This document shows positions 49,423 to 58,184 of a DNA stretch of 64,000 bases, in pieces. The stretch is taken from NCBI RefSeq assembly GCF_022763245.1, contig NZ_JALEGV010000030.1, forward strand, positions 46,947 to 110,946. Reading direction: 5' to 3'. The stretch's first letter is position 1; each line of letters starts with the position of its first letter. Position numbers and translations under genes: made by a program. The stretch is from Oricola sp. GTDB lineage: Bacteria; Pseudomonadota; Alphaproteobacteria; Rhizobiales; Rhizobiaceae. A model generated the notes under the pieces. The model did not search any database and was not told the DNA's origin. It saw nothing but the letters and a program-made list of their open reading frames with translations.

Positions 49423-50544
49423 ATGCAGCTAGATTTCTCACCCGAAGACGAAGAATTCCGAACTGCCGCTCGCACATGGCTTGCAGGCAATGTCCCTCAG
49501 CAGACCTCCCCGCATGAAGGGCAGGCTGCCCGCGACTATGCAACGGACTGGTTGGCGCGGTGCCATCGCGACGGATGGGCCGGGATTGCCTGGCCCGCAG
49601 ACTATGGCGGGCGGGGCCTGTCACCCGAGCGGCTGGTTATTTGGTACGAGGAATATGTTCGCGCACGTGCGCCCTCTGTGCTCGACTGTACGTTCGTCGC
49701 CTTGAACCATGCCGGACCAACCCTCATCGCGTGCGGCACCGACGAGCAGAAAGCGTTTCATCTACCCCGGATTGTCTCCGGCCGGTCGATATGGTGCCAG
49801 GGTTTCTCCGAACCGAACTCGGGCTCCGACCTCGCGTCATTGTCGACGAGTGCAGTGATCGACGGCGATGTCCTCGTCGTGAATGGCCAGAAGATCTGGA
49901 GCAGCTATGCCGACATAGCCGACTTCCAGGAACTGCTGATCAGAACCGATTCGACATCGAAGCGTCACAAGGGCCTCTCGTGGGTGATCTGCGACATGAA
50001 GGCGCCCGGCATCACGGTGCGGCCGATCGAGAACATGGCTGGTGTCTGCCATTTCGCGGAGGTGTTCTATGACGACGTGCGAATTCCGCTTTCGAACGTG
50101 GTCGGCGACCTAAATGACGGCTGGCGCGTGGCGATGACAACGCTCGGCTTCGAGCGCAAGACAGCGGCCATGGGGCTGCAACTCGATCTGTCGGTCAGGA
50201 TCGAGGATCTGATCGCACGCGCGGACGCCGCCCCAGGTTCAGCGACGGCGGAGAGGCTGGGCCTGTTGCGCGCCCAGGCCGCCGCCTTGCGGGCGATGAC
50301 GTGGCGAACCCTTTTCCGGGAGCCCGCCACAGTGTTCGACGGTTCGCTTGTCCGGCTTCGCTTCGCAGAACTCGCCCAACACATTCACCGTCTTGCAATG
50401 GACATTCTCGGGCCGGACGCGCTGCTCATGAGCCAGCCGACGCACGACTATCTCGAAGCCTACAGCGAGACGATCGCCGGCGGGACGGCAGAGATTCAGC
50501 GCAACATCATCGCCGAGCGTATTCTCGGCCTGCCGCGGGAGTAA
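49423..50544 (+). CDS. Acyl-CoA dehydrogenase, long subunit of a second heteromeric enzyme
   Basis: A 373-residue dehydrogenase with WCQGFSEPNSGSDLASLST, NGQKIWSSYADIADFQ and a standard C-terminus AGGTAEIQRNIIAERILGLPR (shown by its parts AGGTAEIQ and ILGLPR). It is followed after 6 nt by a short dehydrogenase homologue, mirroring the divergent pair at 47054-49125. The N-terminus MQLDFSPEDEEFR matches this subgroup well, supporting the ATG at 49423 although it has only a weak ribosome binding site. Confidence 0.85.
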   Translation: MQLDFSPEDEEFRTAARTWLAGNVPQQTSPHEGQAARDYATDWLARCHRDGWAGIAWPADYGGRGLSPERLVIWYEEYVRARAPSVLDCTFVALNHAGPTLIACGTDEQKAFHLPRIVSGRSIWCQGFSEPNSGSDLASLSTSAVIDGDVLVVNGQKIWSSYADIADFQELLIRTDSTSKRHKGLSWVICDMKAPGITVRPIENMAGVCHFAEVFYDDVRIPLSNVVGDLNDGWRVAMTTLGFERKTAAMGLQLDLSVRIEDLIARADAAPGSATAERLGLLRAQAAALRAMTWRTLFREPATVFDGSLVRLRFAELAQHIHRLAMDILGPDALLMSQPTHDYLEAYSETIAGGTAEIQRNIIAERILGLPRE

Positions 50545-50550
50545 GCGACC

Positions 50551-51522
50551 GTGACCTGCAATCTCAATCGATCGGAAGATCAACGCCAGATCCTCGATGC
50601 GGCCGCTTCGATGCTCGACGCTGATTTCGATGTGTCGCGCGATCTTGCCGCGGACCGGGACCGCATGGCCAAGATCGCGGAATTCGGCGCTTTCTCTCTC
50701 GCGCTGGACGAGCAGTCTGGCGGGGCCGGGTTCACCCTCGTGGAAGAGGCATTGCTGCACGTTCAATTCGGCCGACACATCATATCGACGCACAGCATCG
50801 CCGCACCGATCGCCGCGCGGCTAGCCGCCGAATCCGAATTGATCGATCTGGTCGGCGATGCTGTGGCTGGGGGGGTGTTGTGCGGTGGTGGCGGTCGTCT
50901 AATTGACGGGGCAAACGCCCGGTTTGCCTTGGTTTTTGCGCCCGACCGGTTGCAGTTGATCGACATCGCGAAGACGACGGTGGTGGCGAACAATCCCGGT
51001 TTCGGGCATTTCGTGCCGATCACGGACGTGGCGTTCGACGAGGATGCGATCGTTGCGACGAGCGACAGCCGGCACCTGCTCGACATCGCGGCACTGCTGG
51101 TTTCCGCCCAGTTGCTCGGCATCGCGGAGGCCACGCGCGACCTCGCCGTCTCCTATGCGGGCGTCCGGCGCCAGTTCGGCAAGCCGATCGGCGCGTTCCA
51201 GGCGATCAAGCATCACTGCGCGAACATGGCGATCGGGGCGGAGATGCTGTCGGCACAGCTGGACATGGCGGCCATCGCGCTGCGCGACGGGCGCGACGAC
51301 GCGACTTTCCAGGTCGCCGCCCTGCGCCTGCTGGCGCCGCAGGTCGCGCTGGAGAATGCGCGGCTGTGCATACAGATTCACGGCGGCATGGGATTTTCGG
51401 CGGAGGCGGACGCACACCGCTTCCTCAAACAGGCACATGTGCTGCGCCTGATCGGCGACGCGGCTCCGATCCTCGACCTCGAATCGCCCATGGCGCCATA
51501 CAAGCCGCGACTGGGAGGCTAG
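50551..51522 (+). CDS. Acyl-CoA dehydrogenase, short subunit of the second heteromeric enzyme
   Basis: A 323-residue acyl-CoA dehydrogenase homologue with a divergent N-terminal half and a conserved C-terminal domain (YAGVRRQFGKPIGAFQAIKHHCA and IQIHGGMGFSAEADAHRFLKQA). It starts with GTG at 50551, 6 nt after the long-subunit stop. The HGGMGF motif keeps the FAD-contact glycine region. It is expected to form an alpha2beta2 dehydrogenase with the preceding gene product. Confidence 0.82.
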   Translation: MTCNLNRSEDQRQILDAAASMLDADFDVSRDLAADRDRMAKIAEFGAFSLALDEQSGGAGFTLVEEALLHVQFGRHIISTHSIAAPIAARLAAESELIDLVGDAVAGGVLCGGGGRLIDGANARFALVFAPDRLQLIDIAKTTVVANNPGFGHFVPITDVAFDEDAIVATSDSRHLLDIAALLVSAQLLGIAEATRDLAVSYAGVRRQFGKPIGAFQAIKHHCANMAIGAEMLSAQLDMAAIALRDGRDDATFQVAALRLLAPQVALENARLCIQIHGGMGFSAEADAHRFLKQAHVLRLIGDAAPILDLESPMAPYKPRLGG

Positions 51523-51524
51523 AC

Positions 51525-52346
51525 ATGCGCGTTGCGATCATCACCGGAGCGTCGAGCGGTATCGGGCTGGCGACGGCCAAGGCGTTTCTCGCCGAGGGCG
51601 TCGCCGTCGTCGCCGTCGGGCGCGATCCCGACAAACTGGCGAACATGGAAAAAGCGTGCGCGGACTTCGACGCGCCGCTTGCGACAGCGGCCCTCGACGT
51701 CACGCATGCCGACGCGCCGCGGCAGGCCGTCAAATGCGCGATGGACACGTTCGGCCGGCTCGATCATCTCGTCAACAATGCCGGCATCGGCAGCCCGAAG
51801 CCCATCCACGAGACGGATGACGAGACGCTGGACCATTTCCTCGACCTGATGCTGCGCGCGCCGTTCCGCATGTGCCGCGAGGCGCTGTCCGCCTTCGGCG
51901 CCGAGGCGACGATCGTCAATGTGAGTTCAACCTATTCGCTGGTCGGCGGACTGCGCGGCGGCGCCTATTCGGCGGCGAAGGGTGGCATCAACGCGCTGAC
52001 GCTGCATCTTGCCTGCCAATACGGCTCGTCCGGCATCCGCGCCAACGCCGTGGCGCCCGGCGTGATCCCGACGCCGATGACGTTTCACCGGCTGGAGGAC
52101 GAAGGCTTTCGCCGGATGAACACGGACATGACACCGTCGGCGGGCATGGCGACACCCGAGGACGTCGCCAACGCGATCCTGTTCCTGTCTTCGCCGCAGT
52201 CGCGCTGGATCAACGGACAGGTGCTGGCGGTGGACGGCGGCTGGTCGACCACGAAGTTCCTGAGCGAGGAGGCCCTGACCGCCGAACGCAGGATGACGAC
52301 GCCCGACTGGACCCATTCCGGCCGGCCACGCGCCGAGCCGGAATAG
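51525..52346 (+). CDS. Short-chain dehydrogenase/reductase
   Basis: A 273-residue classical SDR with TGASSGIG, NNAG, Ser in VSSTYS and catalytic YSAAK; the C-terminal 25 residues extend past the usual end. ATG at 51525 follows the dehydrogenase stop by 2 nt with GGGAGG upstream. Third gene of the + operon, it would oxidise a hydroxyacyl-CoA or alcohol arising from the same substrate. Precise substrate unknown. Confidence 0.83.
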   Translation: MRVAIITGASSGIGLATAKAFLAEGVAVVAVGRDPDKLANMEKACADFDAPLATAALDVTHADAPRQAVKCAMDTFGRLDHLVNNAGIGSPKPIHETDDETLDHFLDLMLRAPFRMCREALSAFGAEATIVNVSSTYSLVGGLRGGAYSAAKGGINALTLHLACQYGSSGIRANAVAPGVIPTPMTFHRLEDEGFRRMNTDMTPSAGMATPEDVANAILFLSSPQSRWINGQVLAVDGGWSTTKFLSEEALTAERRMTTPDWTHSGRPRAEPE

Positions 52347-52358
52347 GCCCCGGGCGCG

Positions 52359-54650
52359 TCAGTTGCGCAGCGGCTTTCCCGTCGTCAGGAAATGCCCCAT
52401 CCGGTCGCGCGTCTCCGGTGTCCGGGCGAGCCCGACAAGCGCTTCGCATTCCAGGCGCATGAGATCGTCTTCCGACTGCAGCCGGGACGGATCGCCGTCG
52501 GCACCGCCGGTCAGGACCTCTGCGATCGCACCCGCGACGCGCGCGTCGGTCTCCGTCAGCCGGCCCGCGGCAACCGCGCCACGAACATTCGACATCAGGC
52601 TCAACCAGCCCGATCGCCCCGTCACCGGGATCATCGCCCGGTCCGGCGCGGCGTAGCCATCCGCCATCGCGATCGCCCTCGCCCGCGCTGTTGAGAACAC
52701 GTCGTCGCGATGCATCACGATGTCATCGCCCGGGCGCAGGAAGCGGTGTTCGGCCGCTTCCGGAGCGGAGCCCGAGACGTATGCGCCACGCACGAGCTCG
52801 AATGCGGACGCGGCCGCCGCGAGCGGGCCACCGGTTCCTCCGCCGGCCTGGGTGCGGAGCAGAAGCTGGGTGCAGCCGCCCCAACCGGGCAGAACGCCGA
52901 GATTGGCCTCCGGCACGCCGAGCCGCGCCTCCGAATGGGCGATCACCGCATCCGCGTGCAGGCTCAGTTCGCATCCGCCCCCGAGCGCCACACCCTGCAC
53001 CGCCGCCACGACGGGCACCGAGGCGTATTTCAGCGCGAGGAACAGTTCCTGCCCGCGGCGGATGAAGCGATGCAGACCGGCAAAGTCGCCCTGCTCGATG
53101 ACGCTGTAGAAATGGCCGAGATCGGCCCCCGCGGAAAACGCTCGCGGTGACGCATTGGCGATCAGGAGGGCGCGGTATCCGGCACCGGCGCGCGCCACCG
53201 CCTGTTCGAGAATGTCCTGAACGGCCGGGCTGATGCTGTTCATCTTCGTGTGGATCTCGAAAACGGCGATCCCGTCGCCGATGTCGCGTAACGACGCGTC
53301 CGGGTTCCCGGCGATCTCGTCTGCCCCGGACAGGAGCGCGGCAACGGAAACAGCCTCACCCTTTGGCGAAGTCCGATCGACCGGCCCGGCTTCCAGAAGC
53401 GCAGGCACGGCAAGGCCGAGGCTCTCGATGCTGGCGCACACCGTATCCAGCCCCGCCTTTTCGGCCAGTTTCAGAGGCCCTTCGCGCCACGAATAGCCAA
53501 GTTGCATGGCGACATCGATGTCGGCGGTCTCGACCGCGATGTCCGGACCGTGCGTGGCGGCATAGGCGACCACGCGGGCGAGCACCGCCGCTGCATATTG
53601 CCCGAGCGGACCGTCATCGGCGAGGAGCGCACGCACGTCCCGGCCTCCGCCGGGCAGCGCGTCCGGCGCCAAGGCCTGCTGTGGCCGATACTCGCCGTTT
53701 GCAAGATCGAGGACCTCGCGCGAGCCGTCCTTGTTCTTGCGATAGAAGCCGGCCCCCGTCTTTCGACCAAGAGCACCGGCCGCAATGAGCCTTGCGGCGA
53801 CATCCCATTTCGGCAGGTCGAACGCATGCAGTTCGTCGGTTTCCGGCAGGGCGTCGGCCAGGCTCCCCCAGACGGTCGGGATCAGATCGATGCCGATCAG
53901 GTCCATCAACCCGAAGGCGCCAGTGCGGGGAATGCCGAACACGGTCTGGACCGCATCCGCCTCCTCGATGGAGAGCCCGCGGCGCGCCGCCTCGAGGATC
54001 GCGACGGCAATCCAGAAACACCCGATCCGGTTGGCGATGAAGCCCGGCGTGTCGCGACAATCGACGGCAGTCTTGCCGAGGGCGTGCCTGGCAGCGGCGC
54101 GCACCGTCTGTTCGACCTGCGTCGAGGTTTCCGGTGCGATCACCAGTTCCAGCAGTTCCATCACCCGGGGCGGATTGAAGAAATGCGTGATGATGAAATC
54201 GCGCTTGAATGCCTCGGTGGCGCCTTCGACGAGCGCCGCACGTGGGATGGTGGAGGTGTTGGACGCGACGATGCTGCCCGGCTTTCTCAGGCCTTCCAGC
54301 CGCGCATAGAGCTTGCGCTTGATGTCGAGGTTCTCGATCACGGCCTCGACGATCCAGTCGGCCTGCGCGACGCGATCGAGATCGTCCTCGATCGTGCCAG
54401 GCTTCACCAGCTTCGCTGCCGACGCGGTCATAAAGCCGGCCGTCTTCAACTGGCGGGCGATGCCTGCCTTCGCCGGCCCCGCACCGCCGTCAGCGTCCCT
54501 GATGTCGAGAAGATCGACGGGAATGCCGGCATTGGCGAAGTGCGCAGCGATACCGCTGCCCATCGTTCCCGCGCCGATCACCGCGACGCGCCGGACACCT
54601 GTTTCCATCGCCCCGAGGGCGACCCTGCCTGTCTCAAGACTTGCCATCAT
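52359..54650 (-). CDS. 3-hydroxyacyl-CoA dehydrogenase/enoyl-CoA hydratase fusion, dehydrogenase first
   Basis: A 763-residue beta-oxidation protein. The N-terminus carries the NAD-binding motif VAVIGAGTMGSGIAAHFA and HFFNPPRVMELLELV, followed by the two C-terminal dehydrogenase repeats. The crotonase domain sits at the C-terminal third with both Glu residues (GGGCELSL and VPEANLG). This order is the reverse of FadJ and of the protein at 24063-26027, and typical of the roughly 780-residue proteobacterial FadB-like proteins. ATG at 54650 overlaps the thiolase stop (ATGA). It likely works with that thiolase in general fatty acid or acyl-CoA breakdown. Confidence 0.88.
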   Translation of the reverse strand: MMASLETGRVALGAMETGVRRVAVIGAGTMGSGIAAHFANAGIPVDLLDIRDADGGAGPAKAGIARQLKTAGFMTASAAKLVKPGTIEDDLDRVAQADWIVEAVIENLDIKRKLYARLEGLRKPGSIVASNTSTIPRAALVEGATEAFKRDFIITHFFNPPRVMELLELVIAPETSTQVEQTVRAAARHALGKTAVDCRDTPGFIANRIGCFWIAVAILEAARRGLSIEEADAVQTVFGIPRTGAFGLMDLIGIDLIPTVWGSLADALPETDELHAFDLPKWDVAARLIAAGALGRKTGAGFYRKNKDGSREVLDLANGEYRPQQALAPDALPGGGRDVRALLADDGPLGQYAAAVLARVVAYAATHGPDIAVETADIDVAMQLGYSWREGPLKLAEKAGLDTVCASIESLGLAVPALLEAGPVDRTSPKGEAVSVAALLSGADEIAGNPDASLRDIGDGIAVFEIHTKMNSISPAVQDILEQAVARAGAGYRALLIANASPRAFSAGADLGHFYSVIEQGDFAGLHRFIRRGQELFLALKYASVPVVAAVQGVALGGGCELSLHADAVIAHSEARLGVPEANLGVLPGWGGCTQLLLRTQAGGGTGGPLAAAASAFELVRGAYVSGSAPEAAEHRFLRPGDDIVMHRDDVFSTARARAIAMADGYAAPDRAMIPVTGRSGWLSLMSNVRGAVAAGRLTETDARVAGAIAEVLTGGADGDPSRLQSEDDLMRLECEALVGLARTPETRDRMGHFLTTGKPLRN

Positions 54651-55780
54651 GCAGCTTCCAGAACCATGGCGACGCCCATGCCGCCGCCGATGCATTGGGT
54701 GGCGAGACCGTACCGGCCACCGTCGCGCTTGAGCAGCGTCGCACATTTGCCGACGAGCCGGGCCCCGGTCGCGCCGAGCGGATGGCCAAGCGCGATCGCC
54801 CCGCCATCGCGATTGAGTTTCGCCGGATCGATCTCCAGCGCCCGACGACACGCCTCGGCCTGGGAGGCGAAGGCTTCGTTCATCTCGACCACGCCGACAT
54901 CGTCGATGGTGATGCCGGCCCGCTGCATCGCCTTGCGGGAGGATTCAATCGGGCCGAGGCCCATGACGCCCGGCTCACAGCCGGACACCGCGAAACCGGC
55001 GACGCGTGCGAGCGGCTCCAACCCGTTGCGCTTGAGGAAATCCTCCCCGCAGACGAGCACGGCCGCCGATCCGTCCGTCATCGGAGAGGACGAGCCGGCG
55101 GTCACGCTGCCGCCTTCGAGGAACACCGGCCTGAGATCGGCCATCTTCTCCATCGGCGTGTCGCGCACGCAGCCGTCGTCCGATACGACCATGCCGCCGA
55201 TGTCGTAGGGGGCGATTTCCGCCGCAAGCCGTCCGTCGCGCTGCGCGGCGAGCGCCTTCTGGTGGCTGTCATAGGCGAAGCGGTCCTGGTCTTCGCGCGT
55301 CACGCCGCACTCGCGGGCAACACGTTCCGCGGTCAGACCGACGCTGACGTAATCATCAACCTGCTCCGGGCTCCAACCCGGAGGCGGCAACAGGTTGAAG
55401 CCCATCATCGGCACCCGCGACATGCATTCCGTTCCGCCGGCGACAAAGGCCTCGCCGGCCCCCATGAGGGCCATGCCCGCCGCGATCTGCACCGCCTGCA
55501 CCGAGGAACCGCACCAGCGGTTGACCGTCATGCCGCAGGTCGTCACGGGCAGCCCGGCTTCCAGTCCGACCACACGGCCGAGATTGAGCCCCTGCTCGCC
55601 TTCCGGAAACGCGCATCCCCAGACGACATCCTCGATCTCCTCACCGGCGACGCCGGTCTTGTCGAGCAGCGCCCGCACCACATGGGCGCCGAGCGCTTCG
55701 GGCCGCACGCCGGCCAATGCGCCTTTTCGCGCGAAGGTGAATGGGCTGCGGACATATCCCGCAACATAGGCTGTCGTCAT
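54647..55780 (-). CDS. Acetyl-CoA acyltransferase (thiolase)
   Basis: A 377-residue degradative thiolase with the nucleophilic Cys in NRWCGSSVQAVQIA, the GHPLGATG loop with its His, and the C-terminal CIGGGMG Cys, so all catalytic residues are present. ATG at 55780 is used, with GGAGGA 6 nt upstream; an upstream ATG lacks a ribosome binding site. It cleaves 3-ketoacyl-CoA to acetyl-CoA and shortened acyl-CoA. It lies between a crotonase gene and the dehydrogenase/hydratase fusion in one operon. Confidence 0.88.
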   Translation of the reverse strand: MTTAYVAGYVRSPFTFARKGALAGVRPEALGAHVVRALLDKTGVAGEEIEDVVWGCAFPEGEQGLNLGRVVGLEAGLPVTTCGMTVNRWCGSSVQAVQIAAGMALMGAGEAFVAGGTECMSRVPMMGFNLLPPPGWSPEQVDDYVSVGLTAERVARECGVTREDQDRFAYDSHQKALAAQRDGRLAAEIAPYDIGGMVVSDDGCVRDTPMEKMADLRPVFLEGGSVTAGSSSPMTDGSAAVLVCGEDFLKRNGLEPLARVAGFAVSGCEPGVMGLGPIESSRKAMQRAGITIDDVGVVEMNEAFASQAEACRRALEIDPAKLNRDGGAIALGHPLGATGARLVGKCATLLKRDGGRYGLATQCIGGGMGVAMVLEAA

Positions 55781-55833
55781 CGTTGGTCCTCCATCTGGCG
55801 CGATGCCATTGGTCATGGTTGTCGTTTGCGGGG

Positions 55834-56622
55834 TCAGGTCCCGCTGAAGTCCGGTTTCCGGCGGGCGAGAAAGGCCGCGAGCCCTTCGCCGAAATCCTGT
55901 GTGCCCGCCGCCGCCACGAAAGCCGCCCGCTCCCGTTCGAGCTGCTCGGCGAATGTGCCCTGCTCCGCCAGCAAGGCCCGGCATGCAGCGAAAGCAAGCG
56001 TCGGCCCGGCGGCGAGACGACTGACGCGCTCCGCTACCGAAGCCGCGAAGGTCTCGTCGGGATAGACCGCGCTGACGAGGCCCATCTCACGGGCCGTGGC
56101 CGCGTCGATCAGCGGATCGTCCAGAAGCAGTTCGAGCGCGCGCGCCGGTCCGATGCGGCGGGCGAGAGACCATGTCAGCCCGCAGTCAGGCGTTCCGCCG
56201 AGCCGGGTGTAGGCGACCGAGAACCTGGCCCCCTCGGCGACGAGAACGAAATCGCCGCACAGAGCCAGCGCGAAGCCGGCGCCAGCCGCGACGCCCTGCA
56301 CCGCGGTCACCACCGGAGCGGCGCAATCGCGCAGCATCAGGACCGCCGCGTGCATCGGTTCGAGGATCGCGTCGATCTCGGCTGCCGGCCCGTCGGGACC
56401 GCCGAACGACTTGACGTCGCCGCCCGCGGCAAAGGCCCGCCCGGCCCCCTCGATCACGATGCAGCGCAAGCCGTCCCGCTCGACGGCACCGCGCACGGCG
56501 CCCAGGAAATCCGCCGCCATCACGCGGTCGATCGCGTTCAGCGCATCGGGCCGGTTGAGCGTGATCCGGGCGATGCCCGTCCCGGGATCGAAATGCGACA
56601 GGACAAGCGGATTAGCGGTCAT
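55834..56622 (-). CDS. Enoyl-CoA hydratase/isomerase, PaaG-like
   Basis: A 262-residue crotonase-fold protein. AFAAGGDVKSF and QGVAAGAGFALAL form the oxyanion hole, the hydratase glutamates are missing, and an Asp occurs in LGGTPDCGLTWSL as in PaaG-type delta3,delta2-enoyl-CoA isomerases. It is first gene of the operon with the thiolase and the dehydrogenase/hydratase fusion. A perfect palindrome at 56692-56705 upstream matches the site near the TetR gene, suggesting TetR control. It likely shifts double bonds for unsaturated acyl-CoAs. Confidence 0.83.
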   Translation of the reverse strand: MTANPLVLSHFDPGTGIARITLNRPDALNAIDRVMAADFLGAVRGAVERDGLRCIVIEGAGRAFAAGGDVKSFGGPDGPAAEIDAILEPMHAAVLMLRDCAAPVVTAVQGVAAGAGFALALCGDFVLVAEGARFSVAYTRLGGTPDCGLTWSLARRIGPARALELLLDDPLIDAATAREMGLVSAVYPDETFAASVAERVSRLAAGPTLAFAACRALLAEQGTFAEQLERERAAFVAAAGTQDFGEGLAAFLARRKPDFSGT

Positions 56623-56691
56623 CGGGGCCTCCCAGCGGATCGGCGCTCTTCGTCAAACGGGAGCGATCTTGTTTACGCGTGTGTCTGGAAC

Positions 56692-56705
56692 TTACTCGTG
56701 AGTAA
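56692..56705. promoter_or_regulatory. TetR operator-like palindrome TTACTCGTGAGTAA
   Basis: A 14-bp inverted repeat with perfect 6-bp arms TTACTC/GAGTAA, 70 bp upstream of the crotonase start. A near-identical site is at 60549-60562 beside the thiolase and TetR genes. Confidence 0.65.
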
Positions 56706-56746
56706 CGTATTGCGCATTCGGTCGTCAATCGAAGGCTCCGTGTCGG

Positions 56747-58156
56747 TCAATCCGGGATCACCTTTCCCGGGTTCATGATGTTGCGGGGGTCGAAGGCGTG
56801 CTTGATCGCGGCCATGAAATCGGTCCCGTTCCCATGCTCGTGGCGCAGCATCGCCCGCTTGCCCTGGCCGATGCCATGTTCGCCCGTGCAAGTGCCGTCC
56901 ATGGCCATCGCGCGGCGCGACAGTCGCTCCAGAACACCTTCGGCGCGCGCAAGTTCGTCCGCATCGTCCGAATCGACGAAAAGCGCGACGTGGAAATTTC
57001 CGTCGCCCACATGGCCGAGAACCGGACCGTAGAGGCCCGCCTCGGCAATGTCGCGCTCGGTTTCCGCGACGCAATCGGCCAGCCTTGAGATCGGCACGCA
57101 GGCGTCGTTGGCGATCGTGCGCTTGCCGGGCGCGGCGGCCTGCATCGCGAAATAGACGTCGTGACGCGCCTTCCACATGCGCGCGCGGTCCTCCGGATCC
57201 GCCACCCATTCGAACCCGGAACCGCCGGTCTCGGCGGCGATCTCGCCGAAGAATTCGGATTGTTCGCGCACGCCCGAGGCGCTGCCGTGAAACTCCAGCA
57301 GCAACAGGGGCGACGCCGAGAATCCGGTGCGCGAATAGGCGTTGACCGCTTCGACGCAGGACCGATCCATCAACTCGATGCGCGCAACCGGAATGCCGGC
57401 CTGCATGGCCATGATCGTCGCGTTGCATGCCGCCTCGACATCGGGGAAGGAACAGACCGCCGAGGCCATCGCCTCGGGAATGCCGTAGAGCCGAACCGTC
57501 AGTTCGGTGATGATGCCCAGCGTGCCCTCCGACCCGACGAGCAGGCGCGTAAGATCATAGCCGGCGGAGGACTTGCGGGCGCGTCCGCCGGTCCTGATCG
57601 CCGATCCGTCCGGCATCACGGCCGTGACGCTGATGACGTTCTCGCGCATCGTGCCGTAGCGCACCGCATTGGTTCCGGAGGCGCGCGTCGCCGCCATGCC
57701 GCCAAGCGAGGCGTTGGCGCCGGGATCGATCGGGAAGAACAGCCCGGCGTCGCGGAGGTGGACGTTCAGGGCCTCGCGGGTCACGCCCGGCTGGACGACG
57801 GCGTCGAGATCTTCGGCGTTGACCTTGACGATAGCGTCCATCCGGCCGAGATCGATGCAGAGGCCGCCCGCCGGCGCATTGACGCCGCCTTCCAGCGAGG
57901 TTCCGGTCCCGAACGGGATGACCGGGACATGCTGAGCGGCGCAGACCCGGACGGCTTCCTGCACCTCTTCCGTCGAGTGCGCGAAGAAGACGGCGTCCGG
58001 CGGCTGGTTCGGGATGTAGGTCAGGGTGTGGCCGTGCTGCTCGCGTAGCGCCATGCCGGTCGTCAGCCGGTCGCCGAACCGCTGCCCCAGTGTGGCGATC
58101 ATCGCCGCGATGCCGCTCTCGTTGCGTTGAAGCGGCTGGACCTCGCGCAGCGCCAT
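56747..58156 (-). CDS. FAD-linked 2-hydroxyacid oxidase/dehydrogenase (GlcD/D-lactate dehydrogenase type)
   Basis: A 469-residue PCMH-fold flavoprotein. The FAD-binding domain has VIPFGTGTSLEGGVNAP and DPGANASLGGMAATRASGTNAVRYG; the C-terminal FAD-oxidase cap ends with CTGEHGIGQGKRAML, where a His acts in catalysis. Relatives oxidise D-lactate, glycolate or D-2-hydroxyglutarate, passing electrons to cytochrome c or ETF. ATG at 58156 follows GGGAGGGACG. It lies 28 bp downstream of the acyl-CoA dehydrogenase gene. The nearby EtfA gene end suggests ETF as acceptor, but this is speculative. Confidence 0.85.
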   Translation of the reverse strand: MALREVQPLQRNESGIAAMIATLGQRFGDRLTTGMALREQHGHTLTYIPNQPPDAVFFAHSTEEVQEAVRVCAAQHVPVIPFGTGTSLEGGVNAPAGGLCIDLGRMDAIVKVNAEDLDAVVQPGVTREALNVHLRDAGLFFPIDPGANASLGGMAATRASGTNAVRYGTMRENVISVTAVMPDGSAIRTGGRARKSSAGYDLTRLLVGSEGTLGIITELTVRLYGIPEAMASAVCSFPDVEAACNATIMAMQAGIPVARIELMDRSCVEAVNAYSRTGFSASPLLLLEFHGSASGVREQSEFFGEIAAETGGSGFEWVADPEDRARMWKARHDVYFAMQAAAPGKRTIANDACVPISRLADCVAETERDIAEAGLYGPVLGHVGDGNFHVALFVDSDDADELARAEGVLERLSRRAMAMDGTCTGEHGIGQGKRAMLRHEHGNGTDFMAAIKHAFDPRNIMNPGKVIPD

Positions 58157-58184
58157 GCCCGTCCCTCCCTTCGGCCGGAACGCC

